From contig CAJQGO010000330.1 of the NCBI GenBank assembly GCA_905477565.1, positions 1 through 8,921 of the forward strand: a DNA stretch of 8,921 bases, in the 5' to 3' direction. The translations under genes and the position numbers were made by a program. The notes under the pieces are model-generated. The model saw only the letters and a list, made by a program, of their open reading frames with translations. It searched no databases and was not told the DNA's origin. Source of the stretch: an uncultured Planctomycetota bacterium (lineage in GTDB: Bacteria; Planctomycetota; Planctomycetia; Pirellulales; UBA1268). Each line of letters begins with the position of its first letter. Positions within the stretch are counted from its first letter, which is position 1. Positions 1 to 7,344 of this stretch are shown here, one piece after another.

Positions 1-137
1 GTATCTGTCAGAATGACATCGGTTGCGTCATCCGTTCCATTATTGGTAACGGAAATCGTGTACGTGATGATATCTCCAACGTTTGGAGTTGGGGCACTGA
101 CCTGCTTGTCAACAATAAGATCAGCGTAAAGCGGTGT
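1..137 (-). repeat. DUF11 module 13, truncated by the window edge
   Basis: TPLYADLIVDKQVSAPTPN (K2362), VGDIITYTISVTNNGTDDAT and VILTDT (D2396, last complete codon). The rest of the module and the protein's C-terminus lie outside the window, so more repeats may follow. Confidence 0.85.
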
Positions 138-3100
138 CTCATCCACACTACTTGTATTGTTTGATGGGTCTGGGTCATATTCCTTTCCAGAAATGACAGC
201 TGTATTTGTGACAGTCGGTGGAATACCAGCAGGTGTGGGTGCTTCAACCTGTGCATCGAATACGAAAAATTCAACGTCACCGCTTGGTAAGTTGCCAATA
301 TCCCACGTTACCGTCCCGCCCGCTTCGCTTGGGGTCCCGCGTGTTGGATTGGTACCAAGCCCTGATGTCGGGCCAAGATATGTGAGTCCTGTCGGGATTA
401 CATCCGTGACATTCACCAACGTGGCATCTGCGGGCCCATAATTTGCCACACCAATGACAAATTGAATGACATCACCAATGTTTGGTGTCGCATCGGAGAC
501 ACCCTTTACAACGGCAAGATCAGTTTGCAGTGGGGTCACAAATGCACTATCAGTGTTGTTTCCAGGGTTCGGATCTGGCGTCGGATTTGGGCCCTTCGAT
601 TCCGCGTCAGCTGTATTTGTAAAGCTACTACCGGGTCCTATAGATGTTGGTGGCGCAAGAACGTTTGCCACAATTGTTAATGTCTCAGTTTGACCATCGA
701 TGAGATCTCCAACCGTCCATATGCCAGTATTTGTGTCGTATAGCCCTGTTGTTGTTGTGGGTGTACCAACAAATTGAAAACCAGTTGGTGGCAGGTTATC
801 AGTGACTTCAACTGCTTTCGCCGTATCAGGACCGTTATTTTTTACAGTGATTGTGAATGTCACATCGTCACCAACCTGTGGCGTTGGATTATCGACCACT
901 TTAGTCACACTGACGTCGGCATCTTGAGGATTTATTGGTGTTCGTGAAATGTTATTACTTAAGACGGGGTCCCAAGTGCTTTTGTCTGTGATCTCAATTT
1001 CGTTGTAGTCAAGGTCGCCAGGTTGAGCGACGACTTTAAACTCAAGTGTGAATACATCACCGGGATCAATGGACGGAACTGACCAGATTCCACCTACTAT
1101 AGGAGTGCCTGTTGTGTTAAATGTTGTTCCTTGTGTAGCTGTGTCTGAGCCTGGTACATAGGCCACAAAGTCTGGCAACGTATCTGTGAGTTCAACACCT
1201 GTTACCGTGTCAGGCCCCTTATTGGTAAGCGTGATGGTATACGTGATAGTTTCACCATCATTTGGTGTCGGATTACTTGTCTTCTTCAGGACCTGTAGGT
1301 CAGCATACTTCGGAGTTGCTATTGCTGTTGCCTTGTTGTCCACAGTGTTTTTATCGGGTTCAACGACTGCAGTAATCTGAGCAGAATTAACCTGTTGATC
1401 AGGCTTTGTTCCAGCGGCTGGGTCAGTGACTTTGGCAGGCAAAGTCAGTTGAACACTATCCCCATTCAACAGCGTACCGATTGTCCAAACACCTGTTGCT
1501 GCGACATATGTTGTGCCTGGTGCTGATACGATTCCGCTTGTATCTAATTGAAGTCCGGTAGTAAGAAACGTATCGGTCAGTTCAACGCCAGTTGCAGTAC
1601 TTGGTCCATCGTTGCGAACAGTTACCGTAAAGGTAATTGTGTCACCAACATCTGGTGTTTTGTCATTGACTGTTTTTGTAACGACAAGATCAACAGTGTT
1701 TACGGGAAAGCTTGTAGAACTGGTTTTGCTGTAGTTATTCAACTGCCCGTCTGTTGTTGAGCGAGAACCTGTTCGCTCATAGGTGTACGGACTGCTTGTC
1801 GGGTTTGGGGTGAGTGGCCCTGAACTATTGGGAAGACTGGTCCAGCGAACTGTATTTGTATTCGTGATTTTCTGATTGGCTTTAAACGGTCCCTGCAGGA
1901 TTCCGTCAATCGTAAGCGTGATCGTACGACCCAGGTCTTTCTTCATATCAAAGGGAAGCGGGGTCGTCAGCGTGTTGCCACTCAATTGGAAATTTGCAGA
2001 GGAGACCGGATTAATCGTATCGGTATCGACCACGTTTGTCAGAACAGGTGATCCAATTTCAGCTGGAATGATATCGTCAAGCGTCACGTCATAGGCATCG
2101 GTAGCACTGGCAGCATCCTGCTGGATGATAATCGTGTAGGTCACGGGGTCACCAGGATTGCCACCAAGTCCGCCGACAACAGCTGTCTTGGATGTCGTCA
2201 GCTTCGGTTCAATCACCTTCACGTCCTGATTGGTCGCAACATTGGAAAGAGAATTCCTTGACCATTTCAGCTGGGCATGGTTGGCAACTGAAACACCCTG
2301 AATGTTGTTGTTTACGTTGAGTACACGTGTCACAACTGCAAAAGTAATCGTCTCATCTGTGGTGGGGTTGGTGTCGGTATTGACGATGTCGCCGAAGTCC
2401 CATCTGACCGTTCGTTGCGTCGTCGTTCCCTCGTACACTGGGGCGTTTGTGAGGCCGGGGACCATGAGCGCAGAGCTGTTGACAACTGGAATGGAACTAC
2501 TGACGTACGCAAGTTGATCTGGTGACGACTGGTCACCCATCCAATCCAGAAGACGGGCCGCAGGTGTATGACCCTGTGGAATTGTTACCGTAATTTCGTA
2601 GGTCGCTGTCTCTCCGATCACAGCCTGTGTGTTTGTGTTATTGGTATCGTCAATCGATGTTGCAATGAGTGTCTTGGTAACATGTGGTTTCTCAACACGC
2701 AGCACTGCTCTGTTTTGAGTTTTGTAGTTGTTGAGTTGATTATTTGTATGACTGCCGGAACCATCTCGCTGAACCGCGTTTGCATAGTTGGTTGTGATCG
2801 GGCTTGGATCACCGAGGCTTGTCCAACGGACAACCGCATCATTCCTGATTCTTTGACCACTCACTACATTCGCATTCACGGTTGCACTGAATGTGAGTGT
2901 ACTGGTCTCATGCGGATCGAGCGTATTCCATTCGGCTGTGAATCCTGAGCCGTTCCCTGATACCGAAAGTTTTGGAGTCACCCCACTAATGTGTTTAAGA
3001 CTTCCTTGAACATAGGTAATGCCTCCTGTCGGAAGGATGTCTTCGAGTTTTACAACACGAGCAGTTGTATCGTGACCGGAAACAACAATCGTATAGGTAA

Positions 3101-6100
3101 CGGTATCACCTGCTTGCACGTTGTTCGGGGCGACACTTTTTGAGACAGTGATTTTTGGTTCAATGACTGTCAGCGGTCCGGCAGAAACGTCTGGCAGTGA
3201 GTGGCCAGTCCAATCGAGTTTTGCCTTGTTGTGAATTGCAGGGCTTGAAGAGGTGACCGATCTGTCGTTGAGTACCACTGCCTCAAAAGTGATGGTTACT
3301 CCATGCCGCTGGGTGTCTGGGTTGGTATTTGTGATGTCACCAAGGTTGAACGTTGCGATGTTGTTCCCGGAACCATCCGTTGAGAGTGTCGGATTATTCG
3401 CACCTGCTGTATTGCCAATAGTCACCCCCGCATCCGTCTGGATATTCGTCACCTTGACAAAGCCGAGTGCCTTACTCAGCGTATCAGTAATGACTGCATT
3501 TGGAGTGGTGCCTCGAGGAACATCGATACGAAGATTGTAGGTCGCAATTTCTCCGATGACTGCCTGATTATTTGCGTTATAGGTATTGTCGATCGAAGTT
3601 TTGACAAGGGTTTTCGAAACTTCAGGTCCCTGAATGGTGACATCTGTACCATCCTTGATGCCGCCAGCTGAAACGAAGTTTGGTCCACCTTCAATCGATG
3701 CATAATTTGTGACCTTGCCTGTGTTCGGGATCACATCAAGTGGGGCAACCGTCGGACGTATTTGGAGATCGTAGGTGACAACCGCAATATTTTCCCCATT
3801 GTCAATTACCGTGCCATCGGTCAATTTGCCGGGGCCAAGTGCCCCCTGCGTTGCTGCACCAGTAATCTCAAGATTATCAAAGCCAATATTGCTTTGCTTG
3901 CCTGGGGAGGATGAGCCCAGAGAAGAAAAACCTGCGGAATCAATTCGTTCTGGAACAGATAGCGTAGTGGACCAGGTAGAAGAACCCGCCTGTTGCATCG
4001 ACACAATAACGTCGCTGCCACTTGTTTGTTCTACTCGGACTTTGATGGGCGCATCTGCGACAAACGGTATTGTTGTGTCGGTAACCGTAGCGGAATTACT
4101 GAGCTTATATTTCCAATTGCCCGTCCCAGCCTCAACAAAAAGACGAATTGTAAAAATGTCACTGGTATCACCAACTGTGTGAAAACCAAATCCTTTTGTC
4201 CCGTTGTTAAAAGCATTCACTGCGACATCTGCTGAAAATGCCTGGCCATCAGAAAGCGGATTGGCAAAAAGCCGAATGGAGGCATTTTCACCGTTCCCGT
4301 TGGATGTCACCCCAAATGTGTTTGTGCCTGTTGTCGTGCTAAGAGCCGTTGTACCAACGAATGAACCACTCGATGTGGGAGCAGCAATGACCCAGTTTCC
4401 AAAACCCGTTCCGTTATTTGGTGGAGGACTATTCTTTGGATATGTCCGTGCTTGGTAGGATGCTGCATCATCGCTTGCAATTGATGGGCCTTGATCAATC
4501 AAGGTGATGCCACCACTGAAGAGATCACCCACATAGGCAAGCGAAGTACCAGTGCCGTCAGTTACTTGAAGATTCAGCCCAGTGACGTTTGTTGGAATTT
4601 GATAGCGTGGTTCCAGCGTGTCGGCAATCGTGACATCAAAGGCACCGTTTGGGCTACTTCCCGTGTTTTCGACAACGATTGAAAACTTGACAAGGTCGTT
4701 ACCAAGCACATTTTCCAGTGTTGCGTCAATCGGTGTTGAGGCAATGCCACTCGACGTGATTGTGCCAGTGAAAGCGGGTGTATTCTGTCCGGGCGGTGTG
4801 AAACCAACAACACCAGCTGGTAATGGTGGTGAAGGCGACGAATTTCCATTCTGTACGAACACACCCGTGGGATTATCTGTGGAGACGACTCCCTTGGTAA
4901 TTGCAAGCTCTGGTTCACCAACCTGTACCTGTGTGATTCCAGGATTTGAAGAGATGGGATCACCATTCGCATTCGTCTCACTTTGTTGCGCCTGATTTGT
5001 CAGCTTGAGGCCATCGCCGAATGGCCTGTTCGTGACATTGACGGTAAACAAAAGTTCTGTTTTTCCATCTCGATTCTGCACATCGCTATAGGAGCCAAAA
5101 TCCCAGGTCAGGCTGTTCGTTTGCGTATTTGCAGTTACCGAGGGTATTGGGCCACCATTCACCAGCGAAAACGTGTCATGACTGCCGAAGGTCCACTGGT
5201 TTGTCGATGGTGCTGTCCCAGTACCAGCAAGCGTTGGATCGTATTGGAAAGACGTACTTGCAACAAAAATCGGCAAGGGCAGAAAATCTTTAATCGTGTA
5301 GTTATCGATACTCGAGAACGGAACGTCGTACGTAATTTTAAATGTTACGTCGTTTCCCGGAATAACCCGTTGATTTGGAGTGGGAGGGCTTCCATTAATA
5401 GCAAAGACTGACTTATGTGTATTTCCGCTTGTGAGCGTGAAGCCCCGTTGTGAAGCGTCCGTGACAAGCTGAAAGGTGTTATCGAGGTTGTCATACTTGA
5501 GAACCGATGCCGTAAAACGTGCGGTATCGTTCAGTCGATCACCTTGAACAACCGCAGGCCCTTCGCTGGGAGCAACTCGGTAATCATTTCTGACGGTTGC
5601 TCGAAATCTTACGATGCCTTCTGTTCCAGGGCCCCCAGGATTTGAAGTTGGCGGAATATGAGGATCACCTGTTCCATTCGGTGAAGGAATACCTGCACCG
5701 AGGAGCTTTGTGTTTGTTGCCAACCCAAGCCTATTGAGTTCTTGAGAAAGATCGAAACTGACGGTTTGCTCACCATTTGGATCTGTGGTGACGCTGTAAT
5801 TGCTCGGATCAAAATCTGAGCTTGGAAAAAAGGACTGTGTTTGTTGCGTGTACTGGAATTGTGGTGTGAAACTCGTGTCAAATTCCTGACCATCGGAGAG
5901 GATGTCAGAGAGAACAGCACTTCCAAGTGCAAAATAATCGCTTACTTCGAACCGAAGCGTGTACTCAATCGTATCCCCAACCTTGTATCCATTGGTTGGT
6001 GAAAGATTGTGAAAACTTTTCTGTACACCTACAGTCTGAGCAGAAAGAACATGCTGTGAATTTGGGTCTTTTGGATCACTTGTTTCCTTTTTTGAAGTTG

Positions 6101-7190
6101 GGAAATCTGGATTTCTGCTTGTCCAGTAGCCGCTTGCCTGTGAAGGATTCGTGATCGTTTGTGTGCCACCAGAATTTAATGGGATGACATTATTCCCACT
6201 GGCATCGTTCTGAGGTATGTAATACGTGAACGACATGACAGCATCTGTGTTGCTGCCGGTGCCTGTTACAGAAGCAAATTTTTGTTCCAGCGTGCCACCG
6301 GGAATTGTTGTTGATGGGACTTTTTCTTCCGTCCCCGCAGTGCTTGTGTTTGTAACGAATTGAACGGTGTCTGGTAGGTCATCAGTAAGCACGAGGTCGG
6401 TTACGGTCTGGCCGGCAGCGACAGCTACGTTGACTGAATAGGTGTGCGTGAAGTTTGGCCCAGTGACCGTTTCACCTTCTGGTACATCAGAAGTTTTTGT
6501 AACACGAAACAGTTGTGGTTGAACCGGGTCTGGTTGTTGTTGACCCATTGTTGCTACGTCAACCGTTGGGTTATTTGCCAAGTCAGTGTCATAGCGAAAG
6601 CCACCTTGGGCAATAATGGTATAGGCAGGCACAGGATTTGGCTGGGCATCGCTGCTGACAACACCTGTGAAGTTAATGTCAATTGGTGGCTGGTCAGGGC
6701 CGTAACTGCCAAAAGGGAGTTGAACAACGACAAGTTCATCTCCGGGCGTCCCCTTGATCACAAGTGGTTGACCCTGAGCATCTTTTGCAAATGGATGCGT
6801 TGCATCACCGTTGGCATCAAAGAAAACGACATCTGTCGTCAGTGAAAGGCCGTTGTACTTCGCTGTACCGGGCTTGAATGAAATACCATTATCGACTGTC
6901 TTCTGGCCTGTTTGCGTTGCAGCGTCACCAGTTTTTGGCATGACAATGTCAACAAATGGCGAATACCCAATATCGCTTTGCGCTACGGCGGTATTATCAA
7001 AGCGAACCGTGTAATTAACTTCTTCGCCAATAAGTGGGTTTGAGGTTGGCGATACGATCTGGGCGAATGGCACTGCATCAAGGGCATACCGTCGCTCGAG
7101 GGATTCAGCCGTTGGGAAGGCACGAGGCCGGGGATTCTTCACACAAGTGCGTGAGGCCCGCTTCCAGAGAGATGTAAAACCAGCCGCCAT
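1..7190 (-). CDS. Giant DUF11 / fimbrial-isopeptide-like repeat surface protein, partial (C-terminus beyond the left edge)
   Basis: One open frame runs from an ATG at 7188-7190 to the window edge, 2396 codons with no stop. The start is supported by GGGAG at 7201-7205 ten bases upstream and by an in-frame TAG at 7239-7241. Residues 1-40 are basic, lack a hydrophobic signal peptide and carry LERRYALDA (31-39), close to the planctomycete LEPR-XLL motif. The rest is Thr/Asn/Gly/Pro-rich beta-sandwich repeats: strand A with V(T/S)K, then GDxVTYTI, (T/L)DxLP, and a final NxA strand. Strand-A Lys lie at 232, 391, 593, 766, 1193, 1351, 1506, 1668, 1839, 1969, 2097, 2229 and 2362. The 427-residue gap after 766 holds an inserted domain. 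Modules resemble DUF11 and fimbrial isopeptide D2-type domains. The protein is probably exported as a long extracellular fibre, adhesin or matrix protein; ligand and anchor are unknown because the C-terminus is missing. I find only one cysteine (C16). The reading frame and repeat nature are certain; the function is inferred. Confidence 0.93.
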   Translation of the reverse strand, partial: MAAGFTSLWKRASRTCVKNPRPRAFPTAESLERRYALDAVPFAQIVSPTSNPLIGEEVNYTVRFDNTAVAQSDIGYSPFVDIVMPKTGDAATQTGQKTVDNGISFKPGTAKYNGLSLTTDVVFFDANGDATHPFAKDAQGQPLVIKGTPGDELVVVQLPFGSYGPDQPPIDINFTGVVSSDAQPNPVPAYTIIAQGGFRYDTDLANNPTVDVATMGQQQPDPVQPQLFRVTKTSDVPEGETVTGPNFTHTYSVNVAVAAGQTVTDLVLTDDLPDTVQFVTNTSTAGTEEKVPSTTIPGGTLEQKFASVTGTGSNTDAVMSFTYYIPQNDASGNNVIPLNSGGTQTITNPSQASGYWTSRNPDFPTSKKETSDPKDPNSQHVLSAQTVGVQKSFHNLSPTNGYKVGDTIEYTLRFEVSDYFALGSAVLSDILSDGQEFDTSFTPQFQYTQQTQSFFPSSDFDPSNYSVTTDPNGEQTVSFDLSQELNRLGLATNTKLLGAGIPSPNGTGDPHIPPTSNPGGPGTEGIVRFRATVRNDYRVAPSEGPAVVQGDRLNDTARFTASVLKYDNLDNTFQLVTDASQRGFTLTSGNTHKSVFAINGSPPTPNQRVIPGNDVTFKITYDVPFSSIDNYTIKDFLPLPIFVASTSFQYDPTLAGTGTAPSTNQWTFGSHDTFSLVNGGPIPSVTANTQTNSLTWDFGSYSDVQNRDGKTELLFTVNVTNRPFGDGLKLTNQAQQSETNANGDPISSNPGITQVQVGEPELAITKGVVSTDNPTGVFVQNGNSSPSPPLPAGVVGFTPPGQNTPAFTGTITSSGIASTPIDATLENVLGNDLVKFSIVVENTGSSPNGAFDVTIADTLEPRYQIPTNVTGLNLQVTDGTGTSLAYVGDLFSGGITLIDQGPSIASDDAASYQARTYPKNSPPPNNGTGFGNWVIAAPTSSGSFVGTTALSTTTGTNTFGVTSNGNGENASIRLFANPLSDGQAFSADVAVNAFNNGTKGFGFHTVGDTSDIFTIRLFVEAGTGNWKYKLSNSATVTDTTIPFVADAPIKVRVEQTSGSDVIVSMQQAGSSTWSTTLSVPERIDSAGFSSLGSSSPGKQSNIGFDNLEITGAATQGALGPGKLTDGTVIDNGENIAVVTYDLQIRPTVAPLDVIPNTGKVTNYASIEGGPNFVSAGGIKDGTDVTIQGPEVSKTLVKTSIDNTYNANNQAVIGEIATYNLRIDVPRGTTPNAVITDTLSKALGFVKVTNIQTDAGVTIGNTAGANNPTLSTDGSGNNIATFNLGDITNTNPDTQRHGVTITFEAVVLNDRSVTSSSPAIHNKAKLDWTGHSLPDVSAGPLTVIEPKITVSKSVAPNNVQAGDTVTYTIVVSGHDTTARVVKLEDILPTGGITYVQGSLKHISGVTPKLSVSGNGSGFTAEWNTLDPHETSTLTFSATVNANVVSGQRIRNDAVVRWTSLGDPSPITTNYANAVQRDGSGSHTNNQLNNYKTQNRAVLRVEKPHVTKTLIATSIDDTNNTNTQAVIGETATYEITVTIPQGHTPAARLLDWMGDQSSPDQLAYVSSSIPVVNSSALMVPGLTNAPVYEGTTTQRTVRWDFGDIVNTDTNPTTDETITFAVVTRVLNVNNNIQGVSVANHAQLKWSRNSLSNVATNQDVKVIEPKLTTSKTAVVGGLGGNPGDPVTYTIIIQQDAASATDAYDVTLDDIIPAEIGSPVLTNVVDTDTINPVSSANFQLSGNTLTTPLPFDMKKDLGRTITLTIDGILQGPFKANQKITNTNTVRWTSLPNSSGPLTPNPTSSPYTYERTGSRSTTDGQLNNYSKTSSTSFPVNTVDLVVTKTVNDKTPDVGDTITFTVTVRNDGPSTATGVELTDTFLTTGLQLDTSGIVSAPGTTYVAATGVWTIGTLLNGDSVQLTLPAKVTDPAAGTKPDQQVNSAQITAVVEPDKNTVDNKATAIATPKYADLQVLKKTSNPTPNDGETITYTITLTNKGPDTVTGVELTDTLPDFVAYVPGSDTATQGTTFNTTGTPIVGGIWSVPSIDPGDVFTLEFKVVAQPGDLDYNEIEITDKSTWDPVLSNNISRTPINPQDADVSVTKVVDNPTPQVGDDVTFTITVKNNGPDTAKAVEVTDNLPPTGFQFVGTPTTTTGLYDTNTGIWTVGDLIDGQTETLTIVANVLAPPTSIGPGSSFTNTADAESKGPNPTPDPNPGNNTDSAFVTPLQTDLAVVKGVSDATPNIGDVIQFVIGVANYGPADATLVNVTDVIPTGLTYLGPTSGLGTNPTRGTPSEAGGTVTWDIGNLPSGDVEFFVFDAQVEAPTPAGIPPTVTNTAVISGKEYDPDPSNNTSSVDETPLYADLIVDKQVSAPTPNVGDIITYTISVTNNGTDDATDVILTD
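138..536 (-). repeat. DUF11 module 12
   Basis: TPLQTDLAVVKGVSDATPN (K2229), IGDVIQFVIGVANYGPADA, VTDVIPTGLTYLGP (D2263), TVTWDIGNLPSGDVEFFVF and VTNTAVISGKEY (N2329), then the linker DPDPSNNTSSVDE. All strand signatures of the family are present. Confidence 0.88.
537..932 (-). repeat. DUF11 module 11
   Basis: NPQDADVSVTKVVDNPTP (K2097), QVGDDVTFTITVKNNGPDTA, VTDNLPPTGFQFVG (D2131), GIWTVGDLIDGQTETL and FTNTADAESKG (N2192), then an acidic PDPNPGNNTDSA linker. This is close to the textbook DUF11 consensus, including 'NNGPDTA' and 'W.VGDL..G'. Confidence 0.88.
933..1316 (-). repeat. DUF11 module 10
   Basis: It begins TPKYADLQVLKKTSNPTP (K1969), followed by TITYTITLTNKGPDTVTGVE, LTDTLPDFVAYVPGS (D2003), a GGIWSVPSIDPGDVFTLEF strand pair and LDYNEIEI (N2063), then the linker WDPVLSNNIS. 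The final strand is NEIEI instead of the usual NxAxI. Confidence 0.85.
1317..1700 (-). repeat. DUF11 module 9
   Basis: A canonical DUF11-type repeat: NTVDLVVTKTVNDKTPDVGD, TITFTVTVRNDGPSTATGVE, LTDTFLTTG (D1873), GVWTIGTLLNGDSVQL, and the final VNSAQI strand (N1935), closed by an acidic VEPDKNTVDN linker. It is the first of five regular copies with about 130-residue spacing. Confidence 0.85.
1701..2693 (-). repeat. Two-module repeat unit, copy 2 (modules 7-8)
   Basis: This repeats copy 1 in order: EKPHVTKTLIATSID (K1506), QAVIGETATY, LLDWMGDQ (D1549), WDFGDIVNTDTNPT, ANHAQLKW (N1637), then IEPKLTTSKTAV (K1668), DPVTYTIII, LDDIIPAE (D1706), TNTNTVRWTSLP (N1777) and a RTGSRSTTDGQLNNY tail. The TDTLP strand of the first half has become LDWMGD, so this half has drifted. 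Unit length is about 330 residues versus about 313 in copy 1. Confidence 0.8.
2694..3629 (-). repeat. Two-module repeat unit, copy 1 (modules 5-6)
   Basis: The first half starts GPEVSKTLVKTSID (K1193), has a QAVIGEIATY strand, VITDTLSK (D1236), FNLGDITNTNPDT and HNKAKLDW (N1321). The second half starts IEPKITVSKSV (K1351), then DTVTYTIVV, LEDILPTG (D1384) and RNDAVVRWTSLG (N1450), and ends with a QRDGSGSHTNNQLNNY tail. Alternation of 'TSID...AVIGE' and 'IEPK...VRWTSL' halves identifies a two-module unit that recurs as copy 2. Confidence 0.8.
3630..4985 (-). repeat. Module 4, a DUF11-like repeat interrupted by an inserted domain
   Basis: The module opens with PELAITKGV (K766), has DLVKFSIVVENTGSS and VTIADTLEP (D857), and closes with GKVTNYASIEGG (N1162). 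The distance from strand-A Lys to final Asn is about 396 residues, far more than the roughly 95-125 of the regular modules. The excess is a foreign-looking segment between about 4439 and 3855. After the insert the fold resumes with NIAVVTYDLQI. Confidence 0.6.
3855..4439 (-). other. Inserted beta-rich domain (about 195 residues) within module 4
   Basis: The segment runs from PKNSPPPNNGTGFGNW to GFDNLEITGA. It contains ENASIRLFANPLSDGQAF, FNNGTKGFGFHT, IFTIRLFVEAG, NWKYKLSN, a Val-rich KVRVEQTSGSD strand and a closing IGFDNLEIT. Alternating strands, the GFGNW opening and the 'DNLEIT' ending recall lectin-like or jelly-roll beta-sandwich domains of exported bacterial proteins, which often end in a similar (D/N)NLxI strand. 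It carries none of the VTK / TDxLP signatures of the host repeats. Carbohydrate or surface binding is possible but not demonstrated. Confidence 0.55.
4986..6145 (-). repeat. Modules 2 and 3, long divergent DUF11-like repeats
   Basis: Module 2 has VGVQKSF (K391), KVGDTIEYTLRF, VLSDILSDG (D429) and LNDTARF (N554), with an unusually long middle section that includes a Gly/Pro/Asn-rich loop near 5620-5690. Module 3 has THKSVFAI (K593), GNDVTFKITYDVP, IKDFLPLP (D635) and KLTNQAQQ (N732). The strand order is that of the DUF11 / isopeptide D2 families, but the modules span about 160-200 residues instead of about 130. The exact domain family needs a profile search. Confidence 0.6.
6146..7073 (-). repeat. 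N-terminal modules 0 and 1 of the giant protein
   Basis: Module 0 (about residues 42-215) starts with IVSPTSNPLIGEEVNYTVRF, the 'GExVxYT' strand of a DUF11-like fold. It lacks the strand-A Lys and the TDxLP motif and ends with an acidic YDTDLANN linker and a Gln/Pro-rich stretch. Module 1 begins at QLFRVTKTS (K232), continues through VLTDDLP (D270) and ends near TITNPSQA (N348). Both are more divergent and less regular in length than the C-terminal modules. Confidence 0.6.
7074..7100 (-). other. LEPR-XLL-like N-terminal motif of the giant protein
   Basis: Residues 31-39 read LERRYALDA, preceded by PRAFPTAES and followed by VPF. Planctomycete giant surface proteins often begin with a basic stretch and then ESLExRxLLAA (the LEPR-XLL domain), followed directly by the mature repeat region. 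Position, basic surroundings and the LE-x-R spacing fit. The usual LL is AL here and the A-A is D-A, so this is a divergent member. Its role as a sorting or processing signal is proposed for the family and not shown here. Confidence 0.65.
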
Positions 7191-7200
7191 CGATTGAAAA

Positions 7201-7205
7201 CTCCC
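7201..7205 (-). promoter_or_regulatory. Likely ribosome binding site of the giant gene
   Basis: On the minus strand GGGAG lies ten bases before the ATG at 7190. This makes that ATG a better start than the in-frame GTG at 7215-7217, which has only a weak AAGG upstream. Confidence 0.5.
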
Positions 7206-7344
7206 ACGAAAAAACACGGACCTTGCAGTACAGAAGCCCTACAGTTTGCCTGACTTTCTCAGTACATCCATTCAGGAGAATCCCAGACTTGTAAGAATAC
7301 CCCGTAATTCAGGCGAAAGCACGTCCTTGGCCGGGTAACGTCTC

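Noticed and set aside
1..1700. CRISPR-like or mobile-element repeats
   Set aside because: The periodicity is in-frame protein repetition with diverged DNA; there are no short identical repeats, spacers, terminal inverted repeats or transposase.
3775..4182. 135-residue plus-strand open frame, and similar ones at 4618-4995, 4983-5411, 6444-6845 and 2568-2948
   Set aside because: They lie antisense inside the giant repeat gene, show no domain logic or ribosome sites, and mirror the Thr/Val-rich coding strand. They are shadow frames.
4605..4616. LEPR sequence at residues 859-862
   Set aside because: It lies within the TDxLP strand of module 4 (ADTLEPRY), far from the N-terminus, so it is a chance match and not a LEPR-XLL leader.
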